Shown here piece by piece: positions 45,515 through 54,589 of a DNA stretch of 64,000 nucleotides. Numbering within the stretch: position 1 is the stretch's first letter; each line of letters starts with the position of its first letter. Below the pieces are notes generated by a model. The model worked only from the letters and a program-made list of their open reading frames with translations, did no database searches and had not been told where the DNA came from. This DNA is from Clostridium nigeriense (GTDB taxonomy: Bacteria > Bacillota > Clostridia > Clostridiales > Clostridiaceae): assembly GCF_900086595.1 (NCBI RefSeq), contig NZ_LT575472.1, forward strand, positions 210,637 through 274,636. Reading direction: 5' to 3'. The translations under genes and the position numbers were made by a program.

Positions 45515-46657
45515 ATGAATATAGATGTTTTAATAAACCAAATAGATGATCATAATGAGAGTAGTATAATAGCTACTAAAAAATTTAATCCAGAGAGTGT
45601 ATTATTTATATATAAAGAAGATAATAAGGGATTATTAGATTCTTTAAAAAAGTATTATAATAATTTTTTGCCCAATATAAAATTTAAAAGTTTGTTGATA
45701 AAAAATGGAGATATATTAGCGTTAAGCAAGATAATAAATGAAAATAAAAATAAAAAAATTATAGTAAATTTAACGGGAGGAAGTAGAGTAAATTCATTGC
45801 AACTGTTAAATTTATGTATAGAAAATTCTATACAGTCTATATATGTAGATATAAAAAACAAGAACTTATACATGTTTGATAATGAAGTAAGAGTAATTGA
45901 AGAAGAATTTGAAGAGTTAAAGTTAGATAAACTCGTAAAAGCTAGTGGAGGAGAATTAATAAATGATTCAACTGATCTAGCTAATAATGAAGCTTTAGTT
46001 ATATTAACTAAAGCTATTTATAAAAATTTAAGCACTTGGCATAAATATAAACAAAAATTATATGATCCTAATATTTTTTTACACGACTCACAAAACTCTA
46101 AGACTATAAGAATAAATTTGAAACTATTAAATAATGAAGAAGAAAAACTATTAGAGAAAATTCTTAATGAGTTAAAAAAAATAGGAGGAATAGAATATCA
46201 TAATGAAGAAAATAAGGTTATAAAGGTTGAGTTTCAAAATGAATATCTAAAATCATTCATTTTTAAAAGTGGAACTTGGTTAGAAGTAGCAACTAACAAT
46301 ATAATTAATGAAATTAAGGAAATAGATGAAGTAAAAAGCGGTGTTATGTTTTTGTGGAATGATAATAGTAAAATAGTAAGAAACGAAGTTGATGTAATTG
46401 CTGTAAAAGACTCTATACCTATTTGTATTTCATGTAAGGATAGCGATAAATATAATGAAGATGCTTTAAATGAACTAGATGTTTATAGTAAACAAATAGG
46501 AGGAGAAAATGCTTATAAAATTTTAGTTGCCACAAAGGAGCCAATTAAATTAGCTGTTAAGGATAGAGCCAAGGAAATGGGAATAAGCCTTATAATATTT
46601 GATGGAAATGAAGAGAAATTTAAGAATAATATAAAATTAATACTTAATAAAGGTTAA
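45515..46657 (+). CDS. Card1/Can2-like CARF-domain endonuclease (DUF1887), orphan
   Basis: A 380-aa protein. N-terminal CARF Rossmann-like domain (about 1-150) with the ligand loop NLTGGSR at 85-91. C-terminal PD-(D/E)XK-type nuclease domain: E257 (TWLEVAT), D293 (NEVDVIAV) and K308 (ICISCKD); the residue two before K308 is Ser, not the usual Glu. In type III CRISPR systems, cyclic oligoadenylate binding activates such nucleases. No CRISPR array or cas gene is in the window. AAAGGAAAG sets the start at 45515; a TTG upstream (45458) lacks a site. Confidence 0.85.
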   Translation: MNIDVLINQIDDHNESSIIATKKFNPESVLFIYKEDNKGLLDSLKKYYNNFLPNIKFKSLLIKNGDILALSKIINENKNKKIIVNLTGGSRVNSLQLLNLCIENSIQSIYVDIKNKNLYMFDNEVRVIEEEFEELKLDKLVKASGGELINDSTDLANNEALVILTKAIYKNLSTWHKYKQKLYDPNIFLHDSQNSKTIRINLKLLNNEEEKLLEKILNELKKIGGIEYHNEENKVIKVEFQNEYLKSFIFKSGTWLEVATNNIINEIKEIDEVKSGVMFLWNDNSKIVRNEVDVIAVKDSIPICISCKDSDKYNEDALNELDVYSKQIGGENAYKILVATKEPIKLAVKDRAKEMGISLIIFDGNEEKFKNNIKLILNKG

Positions 46658-46743
46658 TTTTCAAAAAATGAAATTGTTTACTAGAAAATAAGTGTATAAT
46701 TAAATTATCAGAAAATTAAAATATATTTATGGAGGTTTAGACT

Positions 46744-48108
46744 ATGGAAAAGAAGCCTTTAAAGATTGTTACAATTGGTGGAGGATCAAGTTATACACCA
46801 GAACTAGTAGAAGGATTAATTAAAAGATATGATGAGATGCCTGTAAGTGATTATTGGCTAGTGGATATTGAAGAAGGAAAAGAAAAGCTTGAAATAGTTG
46901 GAGCTTTAGCTAAGAGAATGGTTGAAAAAGCTGGAGTTCCAATGAATATTCATTTAACTTTAGATAGAAGAGAAGCTTTAAAAGATGCTGATTTTGTTAC
47001 TACACAATTAAGAGTTGGCCTATTAAAAGCAAGATGTAAAGATGAAAGAATTCCATTAAGTCATGGTTTTTTAGGACAAGAAACTAATGGAGCTGGAGGG
47101 TTATTTAAAGCATTAAGAACAGTTCCAGTAATATTAGATATAGCTAAGGATATTCAAGAGTTATGTCCTAATGCATGGTTAATTAACTTTACAAATCCAG
47201 CAGGAATAGTTACTGAAGCTTTACTAAGATACGGAGTTCATAAAAAGGTAGTTGGAGTATGTAATGTTCCAATTGGACTACAATATGCTTTTGCTGATGT
47301 ATTAGGAGCAGATAGAGATAAAATTACTGTTGATTTTGCAGGATTAAACCATATGGTTTATGCAGAAAGAATATATAATGAAGGAAAAGATGTTACAGCT
47401 GAAGTTATAAGAAGATTAACAGCACCTGAAGCAAAGAGTCAAACAATGGCAAATATAAAAGACTTAGATTGGGATGTTGCTACCATAAGGGCATTCGGAG
47501 TAATTCCTTGTCCTTATCACAGATATTACTATAAGACTAGAGATATGCTTAAGGATGAGTTAGAAGAGTTTAAGAAGGGTAGAACTAGAGCTGAAGTAGT
47601 AATGGAAGTAGAAAAGAAATTATTTGAAATGTACAAAGATGTTGATTTGAAGGAAAAACCAGAGGAGCTATCAAAGCGTGGTGGAGCTCACTATTCAGAT
47701 GTTGCTTGTAATGTAATTAATGGAATTTATAATGATAAAAATACTGTAATTGCTGTGAATACAAGAAATAATGGAACATTAAAGCAATTTGAAGATGATT
47801 CAGCAATTGAAGTAAGTTGTTATATAGGTAAGGATGGTCCAGTTCCAGTAGAAACAGTTTCTGATTTACCTATATTTGCACAAGGGTTAGTTAGTCAAAT
47901 TAAATCATTTGAAAGATTAGCAGCTGAAGCAGCTTATACTGGAGATTATAATACTGCACTTTTAGCTATGGTAACTAATCCATTAGTAGCAGATGATATA
48001 AGAGGAAGAAAGTTATTAAATGAAATGTTAGTTGCCCATAAGGAATATTTACCTCAATTTAAAGATGTTATAGAAAAAATTGAAATGGTTGAAAGAGCAG
48101 AGTTTTAA
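46744..48108 (+). CDS. 6-phospho-beta-glucosidase, GH4
   Basis: NAD+- and Mn2+-dependent hydrolase of phosphorylated beta-glucosides such as cellobiose-6-phosphate, 454 aa. N-terminal NAD motif VTIGGGSSYTP; metal ligands C173 (VCNVP) and H203 (GLNHM); RGGAHYSD near residue 315. The CNVP motif is typical of beta-specific GH4 enzymes, while alpha-specific ones have CDMP. TGGAGG precedes the ATG. No PTS genes adjoin it, so the matching permease must lie elsewhere. Confidence 0.93.
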   Translation: MEKKPLKIVTIGGGSSYTPELVEGLIKRYDEMPVSDYWLVDIEEGKEKLEIVGALAKRMVEKAGVPMNIHLTLDRREALKDADFVTTQLRVGLLKARCKDERIPLSHGFLGQETNGAGGLFKALRTVPVILDIAKDIQELCPNAWLINFTNPAGIVTEALLRYGVHKKVVGVCNVPIGLQYAFADVLGADRDKITVDFAGLNHMVYAERIYNEGKDVTAEVIRRLTAPEAKSQTMANIKDLDWDVATIRAFGVIPCPYHRYYYKTRDMLKDELEEFKKGRTRAEVVMEVEKKLFEMYKDVDLKEKPEELSKRGGAHYSDVACNVINGIYNDKNTVIAVNTRNNGTLKQFEDDSAIEVSCYIGKDGPVPVETVSDLPIFAQGLVSQIKSFERLAAEAAYTGDYNTALLAMVTNPLVADDIRGRKLLNEMLVAHKEYLPQFKDVIEKIEMVERAEF

Positions 48109-48153
48109 TTTAATAATTAAAAATATAAAGTATTATTTATGAGTTATAATACT

Positions 48154-48194
48154 AAGAAGAAGCGGTTATTTAATATCAGCTTCTTCTTTTTTTA
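48154..48194 (+). terminator. Intrinsic terminator after the GH4 gene
   Basis: AAGAAGAAGC / GCTTCTTCTT stem with a T run. The 48195-48327 spacer is AT-rich and empty. Confidence 0.88.
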
Positions 48195-48327
48195 GTGAAC
48201 TTAACTATTATTTATATAAAAATAGATAAATTATAAATAAAATTAATATAAAAATAAAAAGTATTAATAAATTGAAAATAATAAATTAAATATATTAACT
48301 TATAAATAAATATTTTTAATTATTTTA

Positions 48328-48356
48328 TTGACAAATAAATTGATGAGGAATAATAT
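48328..48356 (+). promoter_or_regulatory. Promoter of the DUF2089 operon
   Basis: TTGACA (48328-48333), 17-bp spacer, TAATAT (48351-48356), 23 nt before the ATG. A TATAAT also starts at 48354. Confidence 0.6.
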
Positions 48357-48379
48357 AATATTAACAGGAGGGATAAGGT

Positions 48380-48745
48380 ATGTATAAAGTAATAACTTCT
48401 TGTCCAGTATGCAATAAAAATATGAAGGCAACTAGATTAAGGTGTTCTTCATGTAAAACTGTTATAGAAAATGAATTTGAATTTTCTAAGTTTGATTACT
48501 TATCTAAAGATCAACTTAAATTTATAGAAGTTTTTATTATGTGTAGAGGTAGTATCAAAGATGTTGAAAAAGAGCTTGGAATTTCTTATCCAACAGTTAG
48601 AGCAAAACTAGACGAGGTAATAAATGCTTTAGGGTATAAGAGTAACGCAAAATTAATAAAAACATCAACTAGTGATGTTATAGATGCATTAGAAAAAGGT
48701 GAGATATCAGCACAAGAGGCTATAGAGAAAATTAAGGAAAATTAG
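48380..48745 (+). CDS. DUF2089 protein: zinc ribbon plus HTH
   Basis: A 121-aa predicted transcription regulator. C8-x2-C11 and C22-x2-C25 form a zinc ribbon; residues about 45-85 are an HTH (SIKDVEKELGISYPTVRAKLDE) and the C-terminus is an acidic helix (ALEKGEISAQEAIEKIKEN). AGGAGGG precedes the ATG. In clostridia DUF2089 genes stand upstream of SHOCT-like/DUF4097 genes, as here, and probably regulate them. Confidence 0.85.
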   Translation: MYKVITSCPVCNKNMKATRLRCSSCKTVIENEFEFSKFDYLSKDQLKFIEVFIMCRGSIKDVEKELGISYPTVRAKLDEVINALGYKSNAKLIKTSTSDVIDALEKGEISAQEAIEKIKEN

Positions 48746-48766
48746 GAATATTTGGAGGTGAATATA

Positions 48767-49147
48767 ATGAGAGAGGATTTATTAAAAGTATTAACTATGT
48801 TATCTGAAGAAAAGCTAAGTATAGAAAAAAGTGCAGATTTAATTGAGGCTATGTTTGCAAAAGAAGAAAAAAGTTTAGATATAGTAAAGAATTATGATAA
48901 AAGAATGCTTAAGGTAATTATAGATTCATCTAAAGGAGACAATGTAAGAGTTAATCTGCCGGTATCTGTTATAGGAGCAATATTAAAAGCAACTGGAAAA
49001 TTACCAATTAAAAATGCAGAAATGGAAGGTATTGATTTTGAAGTGTTAAGCGAATCAATTATAACTGCTTTAGATAATGAAATGCTTGGAGAAATAGTTA
49101 CAGTTGATTCTAGTAATGGTGATGTTGTTAGAGTTGTTATTGAGTAG
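48767..49147 (+). CDS. SHOCT-like domain protein (YvlB N-terminal type)
   Basis: A 126-aa protein: an N-terminal short helical SHOCT-like hairpin (LLKVLTMLSEEKLSIEKSADLIEAM) and a C-terminal domain (KVIIDSSKGDNVRVNLPVSV ... EIVTVDSSNGDVVRVVIE). Start at ATG 48767 behind GGAGGTG. Co-transcribed with DUF2089 upstream and with a homologous single-domain gene downstream. Function unknown; the related B. subtilis yvl genes belong to cell-envelope stress operons. Confidence 0.75.
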   Translation: MREDLLKVLTMLSEEKLSIEKSADLIEAMFAKEEKSLDIVKNYDKRMLKVIIDSSKGDNVRVNLPVSVIGAILKATGKLPIKNAEMEGIDFEVLSESIITALDNEMLGEIVTVDSSNGDVVRVVIE

Positions 49148-49155
49148 GTAAAAAA

Positions 49156-49416
49156 ATGAAAATAGTTATTAAGTCAGAGGAAAGAAATATTAAATTTTAT
49201 ATTCCTATGTTTGTTATAACTAGTGGAATAAGAATATCAAAATATATTAGTAAGTTTGTTGACTCAGATACTGATTTAGATAGTGCTATAAAATATATTG
49301 ATTATTTAGATACAAAAGCTCTATTGTGTGCAGTAAGAGAGTTAAAAAAATTTAAGGGGCTTACTTTAGTAGAGATTACATCAAGTGATGGAACTTATGT
49401 GTTAATTAAAGTTTAA
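49156..49416 (+). CDS. Paralogue of the C-terminal domain of the upstream protein
   Basis: An 86-aa protein with the same strand-helix-strand plan as residues 45-126 of the upstream product (KIVIKSEERNIKFYIPMFVI ... LVEITSSDGTYVLIKV). It lacks the SHOCT-like hairpin. It starts 8 nt after the upstream stop, so the pair probably arose by duplication and acts as a complex. Confidence 0.7.
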   Translation: MKIVIKSEERNIKFYIPMFVITSGIRISKYISKFVDSDTDLDSAIKYIDYLDTKALLCAVRELKKFKGLTLVEITSSDGTYVLIKV

Positions 49417-49450
49417 AATAGTGGAACTGTTTAAAACAGATCCACTATTT
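49416..49450. terminator. Bidirectional terminator
   Basis: AAATAGTGGA..CTGTTT / AAACAG..CCACTATTT hairpin between convergent genes; it includes the stop of the minus-strand regulator. One of the CTGTTTnAAACAG family. Confidence 0.85.
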
Positions 49451-50248
49451 ATTTTTATATAGGTTTCCGTATCTTGTATATATATATTCAATAAGATATG
49501 CTAAATCATACCTATGATTTTGTACATATTCATTGGAATCATTTCTAGGAGGAAGATAAATTATATAATCGCTTCTTTTTTTATAGTAAGGATTTTCCTT
49601 TTCTGTTATAACAACAACTGTTGCAGGACTATTATCGATCTTTTCCCAAAGTCTTTCGTGATAAATAGTAAATCTACCAGTTGGTGAAATTAATATTGCT
49701 AAAGAATTTTCGTCTAACTCACTAGCTAATCTTTCTTGCTCCTGTACATCATTAGCATTATAAATTATCTTGGATAGATTAGCTAATTTTCTTTGAAGAT
49801 CTTGAGCCATTAATTGAGAAAATTGAGTTCCAAATATACAAACATTGTTACTACTATAAATTAGTTCTACTACCCTATCAATTACCTTTAAATCTACAAA
49901 GGATTTAAAGGTATCTATTTCATTAAGTATTTCTAAGGACATATTATTTAATAAGTCTTCTCTAGGTAAATCGTAAGAAATTGACCTAGGCTTCATTAAA
50001 CCTTCATTATAGCTATCTATATTTTTCTTAATATTTTCTTTAAATTCGATAAAACTTGTATATCCAAGTTTATGGCAAAATCGTGTTATAGCAGCAGGAG
50101 AAGTATAGCAAAGTTCAGCTAGCCTATTAATAGACATATTAGGTATAATACGAACATTTCTAAGCATAGTAATTGCTATATTATAATTAATATCATTTTC
50201 CTTACTACTATTTAAAAATATTAAAAGTCTGTATATTAAATCCCCCAT
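49445..50248 (-). CDS. MurR/RpiR-family transcriptional regulator
   Basis: A 267-aa regulator with an N-terminal HTH_6 domain (about 1-77: MSINRLAELCYTSPAAITRF, then CHKLGYTSFIEFK) and a C-terminal SIS sugar-phosphate domain (about 110-240: VCIFGTQFSQLMAQDLQRKL, AILISPTGR). AAGGAG precedes the ATG. It follows psd by 11 nt on the same strand, an unexpected partner. The ligand is probably a phosphosugar; the nearby GH4 gene is a plausible target, but that is inference. Confidence 0.85.
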   Translation of the reverse strand: MGDLIYRLLIFLNSSKENDINYNIAITMLRNVRIIPNMSINRLAELCYTSPAAITRFCHKLGYTSFIEFKENIKKNIDSYNEGLMKPRSISYDLPREDLLNNMSLEILNEIDTFKSFVDLKVIDRVVELIYSSNNVCIFGTQFSQLMAQDLQRKLANLSKIIYNANDVQEQERLASELDENSLAILISPTGRFTIYHERLWEKIDNSPATVVVITEKENPYYKKRSDYIIYLPPRNDSNEYVQNHRYDLAYLIEYIYTRYGNLYKNK

Positions 50249-50259
50249 ATAAATCTCCT

Positions 50260-51150
50260 TTAAAAATCCTTTTTACCTATTGTTTCTCCCATTAAAACCA
50301 TAGTTTCAAATCCTAATTTTGTTTGGTTTAATATATCCTCATCAATTTTAACTGCATCCTTTTTTAGTACTAATATAGTTGTAGAACCACCAAACTTAAA
50401 GTATCCTTTTTCCTGCCCTTTAAAAACTTTTTCATTAGGCTTATAGCTTTGAATTATAGTTCCAACACATGTAGCCCCAACCTCAATATGAATTATATCT
50501 CCGAAATTATCAGATTTAAAAATACTCCACTCTCTTTTGTTTTGGCAATAAAGCTTTGGTATTCTTTCAAGAGCAACTGGATTTACAGAATAATAATTAC
50601 CATTAATGAAGTGATTCTCTAAAGGTATTCCATCATCTACAAAGTGGAATCTATGATAATCAGTAGGACAAAGTCTTAAAACTAAACATACTCCACCTTC
50701 GTATTCTTCAGCTATTTTATCATCACCTATTAATTCAGATAAGCTATAGTGTATCCCCTTAACTTGAATTAATTTATCAGTAGATATATGTTCATATGCA
50801 AATAATCTACCATCTCCTGGAGAAACTAATAAACTTTTATCTTCAGAAATAGGCCTAGCTTCATTTTTTAGAGTTCTAATAAAAAAGTCATTAAAGCTTT
50901 TAAAATCCTCAATATTACTTGAACTAATATTCATATCAATATTAAAGTCTTTAATAAATTTAGGGATTTTTTTTGTGCTTAGTGAAGTATCGCAATATGC
51001 ACCATAAAGCTTTGAAAATAGTTTTTTCTTTATAAGTAGCTCAGTGAAGTTCTTTCCAATAGGAGACTCATAGGACCACTTAATATAACCTTCTCCAGCA
51101 ACCTTTTCTACTTCATATTTTTTAGTCTTTCTATTATATACCTGTATCAT
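50260..51150 (-). CDS. psd: Phosphatidylserine decarboxylase proenzyme
   Basis: Makes phosphatidylethanolamine at the membrane by decarboxylating phosphatidylserine. At 296 aa it has the long clostridial form. The self-cleavage site is FGGST, where cleavage between G255 and S256 would give the pyruvoyl enzyme; other conserved segments are [19 protein letters not shown] and [16 protein letters not shown] precedes the ATG. The phosphatidylserine synthase gene (pssA) is not next to it. Confidence 0.93.
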   Translation of the reverse strand: MIQVYNRKTKKYEVEKVAGEGYIKWSYESPIGKNFTELLIKKKLFSKLYGAYCDTSLSTKKIPKFIKDFNIDMNISSSNIEDFKSFNDFFIRTLKNEARPISEDKSLLVSPGDGRLFAYEHISTDKLIQVKGIHYSLSELIGDDKIAEEYEGGVCLVLRLCPTDYHRFHFVDDGIPLENHFINGNYYSVNPVALERIPKLYCQNKREWSIFKSDNFGDIIHIEVGATCVGTIIQSYKPNEKVFKGQEKGYFKFGGSTTILVLKKDAVKIDEDILNQTKLGFETMVLMGETIGKKDF

Positions 51151-51293
51151 AAGTTACCTCGTTTTTATAAATTTTATAGTATTATCTTACCATAAAACAT
51201 AAATAAAAAACCCCTAATTGCTAATTTTCCTTTACATATTTTCATTTATCAATGATAATAATGATGTATAAAAAGTATAGGGGGAATTTAGGA

Positions 51294-51623
51294 TTGATAG
51301 AACATTTTGTTGAGTTTATTACTCCAATTGCTATACATAGTTTAGAACTAATGGGTATAATAATTATTATAATTGGAGCTATTAAGGCTTTTTATAAGTT
51401 TATATTAAATATACTTACAAAAAATAACTATCCTATTAAAGTAGAATTTGCTCAATCTTTAACTTTAGCATTAGAGTTTAAATTAGGAGCAGAAATACTA
51501 AAAACAGTTATAGTTAGATCTTTAGATGAAATGTATATTTTAGCAGCAATTATTATTCTAAGAGCTGTATTAGCCTTTGTAATACATTGGGAAATGAAAG
51601 CTGATACAAAAAATGGACATTAA
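51294..51623 (+). CDS. DUF1622 membrane protein
   Basis: A 109-aa protein with three hydrophobic segments (about 12-32, 47-62 interrupted by LTLALEFKLGAEIL, and 80-97). The core LALEFKLGAEILKTVIVRS is the DUF1622 signature. A TTG at 51294 behind AGGGGG is taken as the start; an in-frame ATG at 51252 has no ribosome site. Divergent from psd. Function unknown. Confidence 0.8.
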   Translation: MIEHFVEFITPIAIHSLELMGIIIIIIGAIKAFYKFILNILTKNNYPIKVEFAQSLTLALEFKLGAEILKTVIVRSLDEMYILAAIIILRAVLAFVIHWEMKADTKNGH

Positions 51624-51641
51624 GATAAAAAATTGGACAAG

Positions 51642-51668
51642 AGGTATTAATAAACAATACCTTTTTCT
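51642..51668 (+). terminator. Intrinsic terminator
   Basis: AGGTATT / AATACCT stem with a 7-nt loop, followed by TTTTCTTT. Confidence 0.75.
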
Positions 51669-51780
51669 TTATAATTTGAATTAAAAGATAGTAATTATTT
51701 AAAAAATGGTGTAAAATATAATCGTTAATATTATAACAATGGAAGTGAACTCATTACATCAAATATAGGGGGAAATTTTA

Positions 51781-53505
51781 ATGAAGAATATAACTATTAA
51801 TGGAAATAATATTATAGTAAATAATGAAAGCAATTTAATTAAAGTAGCAAAAGATAATGGAATAGATATACCAGCCCTATGTTTCTTAGAGGATTGCGGA
51901 AGTGTTGGACAGTGTGGAGTTTGTTTAGTTGAAATAGAAGGGCAAGAGGATTTAGTTAAGGCCTGCTGTTTAATTCCAGAGGATGGAATGGTCATTAATA
52001 CTAATACTGAAAGGGTTCAAGAAGCTGTTAAAGAAAGAGTTGCAGCTTTATTAGATAAACATGAATTTAAGTGTGGACCTTGTAAGAGAAGAGAGAACTG
52101 TGAGTTCTTAAAGTTAGTAATTAAGACTAGAGCTAAAGCAACTAAGCCATTTGTTGTTGCTGATAAATCAGATTATGTTGATGATAGAAGTAAATCAATT
52201 GTTATAGATAGAACTAAATGTGTTACTTGTGGTAGATGTGTTGCAGCTTGTAAGACTAAAACTGGAACAGAATCTATAAAATTTATTGAAGTTAATGGTG
52301 AAAATATAATTGGTCCTGATAATTTAAAATGTTTTGATGACACTAATTGTTTATTATGCGGACAATGTGTTGCTGCATGCCCTGTTGATGCATTATCAGA
52401 AAAATCTCATATGGATAGAGTTAAAGAAGCATTAGCAGATGAAGAAAAGCATGTTATTGTGGCTATGGCTCCATCTGTAAGAACTGCTATGGGAGAATTA
52501 TTTAAAATGGGATATGGGGTAGATGTAACTGGAAAGACATATACTGCTTTAAGGCAATTAGGGTTTGATAAGATTTTTGATATAAATTTTGGTGCAGATA
52601 TGACTATAATGGAAGAAGCAACAGAGTTAGTTGAAAGAATTAAAACTGGTGGACCATTCCCGATGTTTACATCTTGTTGTCCAGCATGGGTAAGACAAGT
52701 AGAAAATTACTATCCAAATCTTTTAGGAAATTTATCAACTGCTAAATCTCCTCAACAAATATTTGGAGCAGCAAGTAAAACTTATTACCCAACAATTGAA
52801 GATATAGATCCTAAAAATGTATTTACAGTAACTATAATGCCTTGTACTGCTAAAAAGTACGAAGCTGATAGACCTGAAATGGAAAATAACGGATTAAGAA
52901 ATATAGATGCAGTTATAACTACTAGAGAGTTAGCAAAAATGATTAAGGATGCAAAAATTGACTTTGCTAAGCTTGAAGATAGTGAAGCTGATCCAGCAAT
53001 GGGAGAATATACTGGAGCAGGAGCTATATTTGGAGCGACTGGTGGAGTTATGGAAGCTGCCTTAAGAACAGCAAAAGATTTTGTTGAAGGAAAAGACTTA
53101 GAGAATATAGAATATGAACAAGTAAGAGGACTTGCAGGAATTAAGGAAGCTACAGTAGAAATTGGTGGAGAAAATTATAATGTAGCTGTAATTAATGGAG
53201 CATCAAGCTTATTTGAATTTATAAATAGTGGAAAAATGGATGAAAAACAATATCACCTTATTGAAGTAATGGCTTGTCCAGGAGGATGCGTAAATGGTGG
53301 TGGTCAACCACATGTGAATGCTTCAGATAGATTAAGCATGGATATTAGAAGCGTAAGAGCGTCAGTTTTATATAATCAAGATAAGAACTTAAAGAAAAGA
53401 AAATCTCATGAAAATGGAGCATTAAATAAGATGTACGATACTTATATGGGTGAACCAGGACATGGAAAAGCACATGAATTACTTCATATGAGTTATAAGA
53501 AATAA
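51781..53505 (+). CDS. hydA: [FeFe] hydrogenase (CpI type)
   Basis: Cytoplasmic monomeric hydrogenase, 574 aa, the same length as C. pasteurianum CpI. N-terminal [2Fe-2S] domain (CGSVGQCGVC), His-Cys-ligated cluster (HEFKCGPCKRRENC), two [4Fe-4S] sets (CVTCGRCVAAC, CLLCGQCVAACP), then the H-cluster domain: L1 TSCCPAW with C300 region, L2 MPCTAKKYE, and L3 ACPGGC with C499 and C503. All H-cluster ligands are present, so it should evolve H2 from ferredoxin in fermentation. GGGGGA precedes the ATG. Confidence 0.97.
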   Translation: MKNITINGNNIIVNNESNLIKVAKDNGIDIPALCFLEDCGSVGQCGVCLVEIEGQEDLVKACCLIPEDGMVINTNTERVQEAVKERVAALLDKHEFKCGPCKRRENCEFLKLVIKTRAKATKPFVVADKSDYVDDRSKSIVIDRTKCVTCGRCVAACKTKTGTESIKFIEVNGENIIGPDNLKCFDDTNCLLCGQCVAACPVDALSEKSHMDRVKEALADEEKHVIVAMAPSVRTAMGELFKMGYGVDVTGKTYTALRQLGFDKIFDINFGADMTIMEEATELVERIKTGGPFPMFTSCCPAWVRQVENYYPNLLGNLSTAKSPQQIFGAASKTYYPTIEDIDPKNVFTVTIMPCTAKKYEADRPEMENNGLRNIDAVITTRELAKMIKDAKIDFAKLEDSEADPAMGEYTGAGAIFGATGGVMEAALRTAKDFVEGKDLENIEYEQVRGLAGIKEATVEIGGENYNVAVINGASSLFEFINSGKMDEKQYHLIEVMACPGGCVNGGGQPHVNASDRLSMDIRSVRASVLYNQDKNLKKRKSHENGALNKMYDTYMGEPGHGKAHELLHMSYKK

Positions 53506-53540
53506 AGAGTGATATAGCACAATTAAAAATGAATAATGGA

Positions 53541-53575
53541 TAATTAAGGGACTGTTTAAAACAGTCCCTTAATTA
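53541..53575. terminator. Intrinsic terminator after hydA
   Basis: Long symmetric stem TAATTAAGGGACTGTTT / AAACAGTCCCTTAATTA; member of the repeated CTGTTTnAAACAG terminator family. The next 230 nt hold no gene. Confidence 0.85.
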
Positions 53576-53805
53576 TTTATATGACTAAAATATATTATTA
53601 CAAAAAATACTAGTACATAAATTTGATATAAATAATAAAGGACTATTTTATAAAAATTCTAAGATATGTAAATATAATTTAATATAATGACGTAAAATAT
53701 CGAAAAATAGCTTAAAACACATACAAATAGAATAATTGATAGAATAAAAAATAGGTATATAATATAAAATAATGGGAAATTTTAATATAAAATGGATGGT
53801 GTATT

Positions 53806-54588
53806 ATGGATATTACAATTGTTATAAGTATTTTATTTTCTTTTCTATGTATAATTTTAGGATTTACATTAGAAGGGGGAGCACTAGGGGCATTATTACA
53901 ACATACTGCAGCTATTATAGTAATCGGGGGTACTATTGGTGCTGTAGGAATTTCAACTCAAGCAAAGGTATTAAAGAGGTTTCCTAAAGTTTTTGCAGTT
54001 GCATTTAAGAAGCGTAAAAGTAACATTATGGATTCAATAATATTCTTTAAAAATACAGCAATTAAAACAAGAAAAGATGGATTACTTAGTATGGAATCAG
54101 ATTTAAATAATACAGAAATAGACCCTTTCATTAGAAAGGGATTACAAATGATAGTTGATGGATTTAGTCCAGAAATAATAAAAAGCTCTTTAGAAACTAG
54201 GTTAGAGCAAATTTCTGAAAGGCATCATCAAGGTATAGCAATATTTGAAGCAGCAGGTGGTTATGCGCCTACTATGGGTATTATAGGTACAGTTATGGGA
54301 CTAGTCCAAGTTCTAGGAAGTTTAGATGATCCTGATGAATTAGGACCTAAGATAGCAGTTGCCTTTATAGCAACTCTTTATGGTATAGCAACAGCTAACT
54401 TAATTTGGCTACCAGTAGCTAATAAACTAAAAGCTTTAAATGATGAAGAGATTATAGAAAAGGAAATGTACATAGAAGCTTTATTACTTATACAAGAAGG
54501 CGCTAGTCCAAATTCTATAGTTAGTAAGCTTGAAGGGTATTTAACAGAAAGTGAAGTAGAAAAGTTAAATCTAGGTGGAGAAGTTTAA
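53806..54588 (+). CDS. motA: Flagellar motor stator protein MotA
   Basis: Proton (or sodium) channel subunit of the flagellar stator, 260 aa. Four membrane segments (about 3-22, 30-50, 148-170, 183-203) with the MotA signature GGYAPTMGIIGTVMGLVQVL and a charged cytoplasmic loop between segments 2 and 3 carrying the rotor-contact arginines and glutamates. GGATGGTG precedes the ATG. motB begins 1 nt after its stop. No other flagellar gene is in the window. Confidence 0.95.
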   Translation: MDITIVISILFSFLCIILGFTLEGGALGALLQHTAAIIVIGGTIGAVGISTQAKVLKRFPKVFAVAFKKRKSNIMDSIIFFKNTAIKTRKDGLLSMESDLNNTEIDPFIRKGLQMIVDGFSPEIIKSSLETRLEQISERHHQGIAIFEAAGGYAPTMGIIGTVMGLVQVLGSLDDPDELGPKIAVAFIATLYGIATANLIWLPVANKLKALNDEEIIEKEMYIEALLLIQEGASPNSIVSKLEGYLTESEVEKLNLGGEV

Positions 54589-54589
54589 T

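Noticed and set aside
45388..46743. CRISPR array or cas genes near the CARF nuclease
   Set aside because: No regularly spaced repeats and no other cas-like product were found on either strand in the window.
53772..53987. 71-codon open frame overlapping the start of motA
   Set aside because: Out of frame with motA, low-complexity, no ribosome site.
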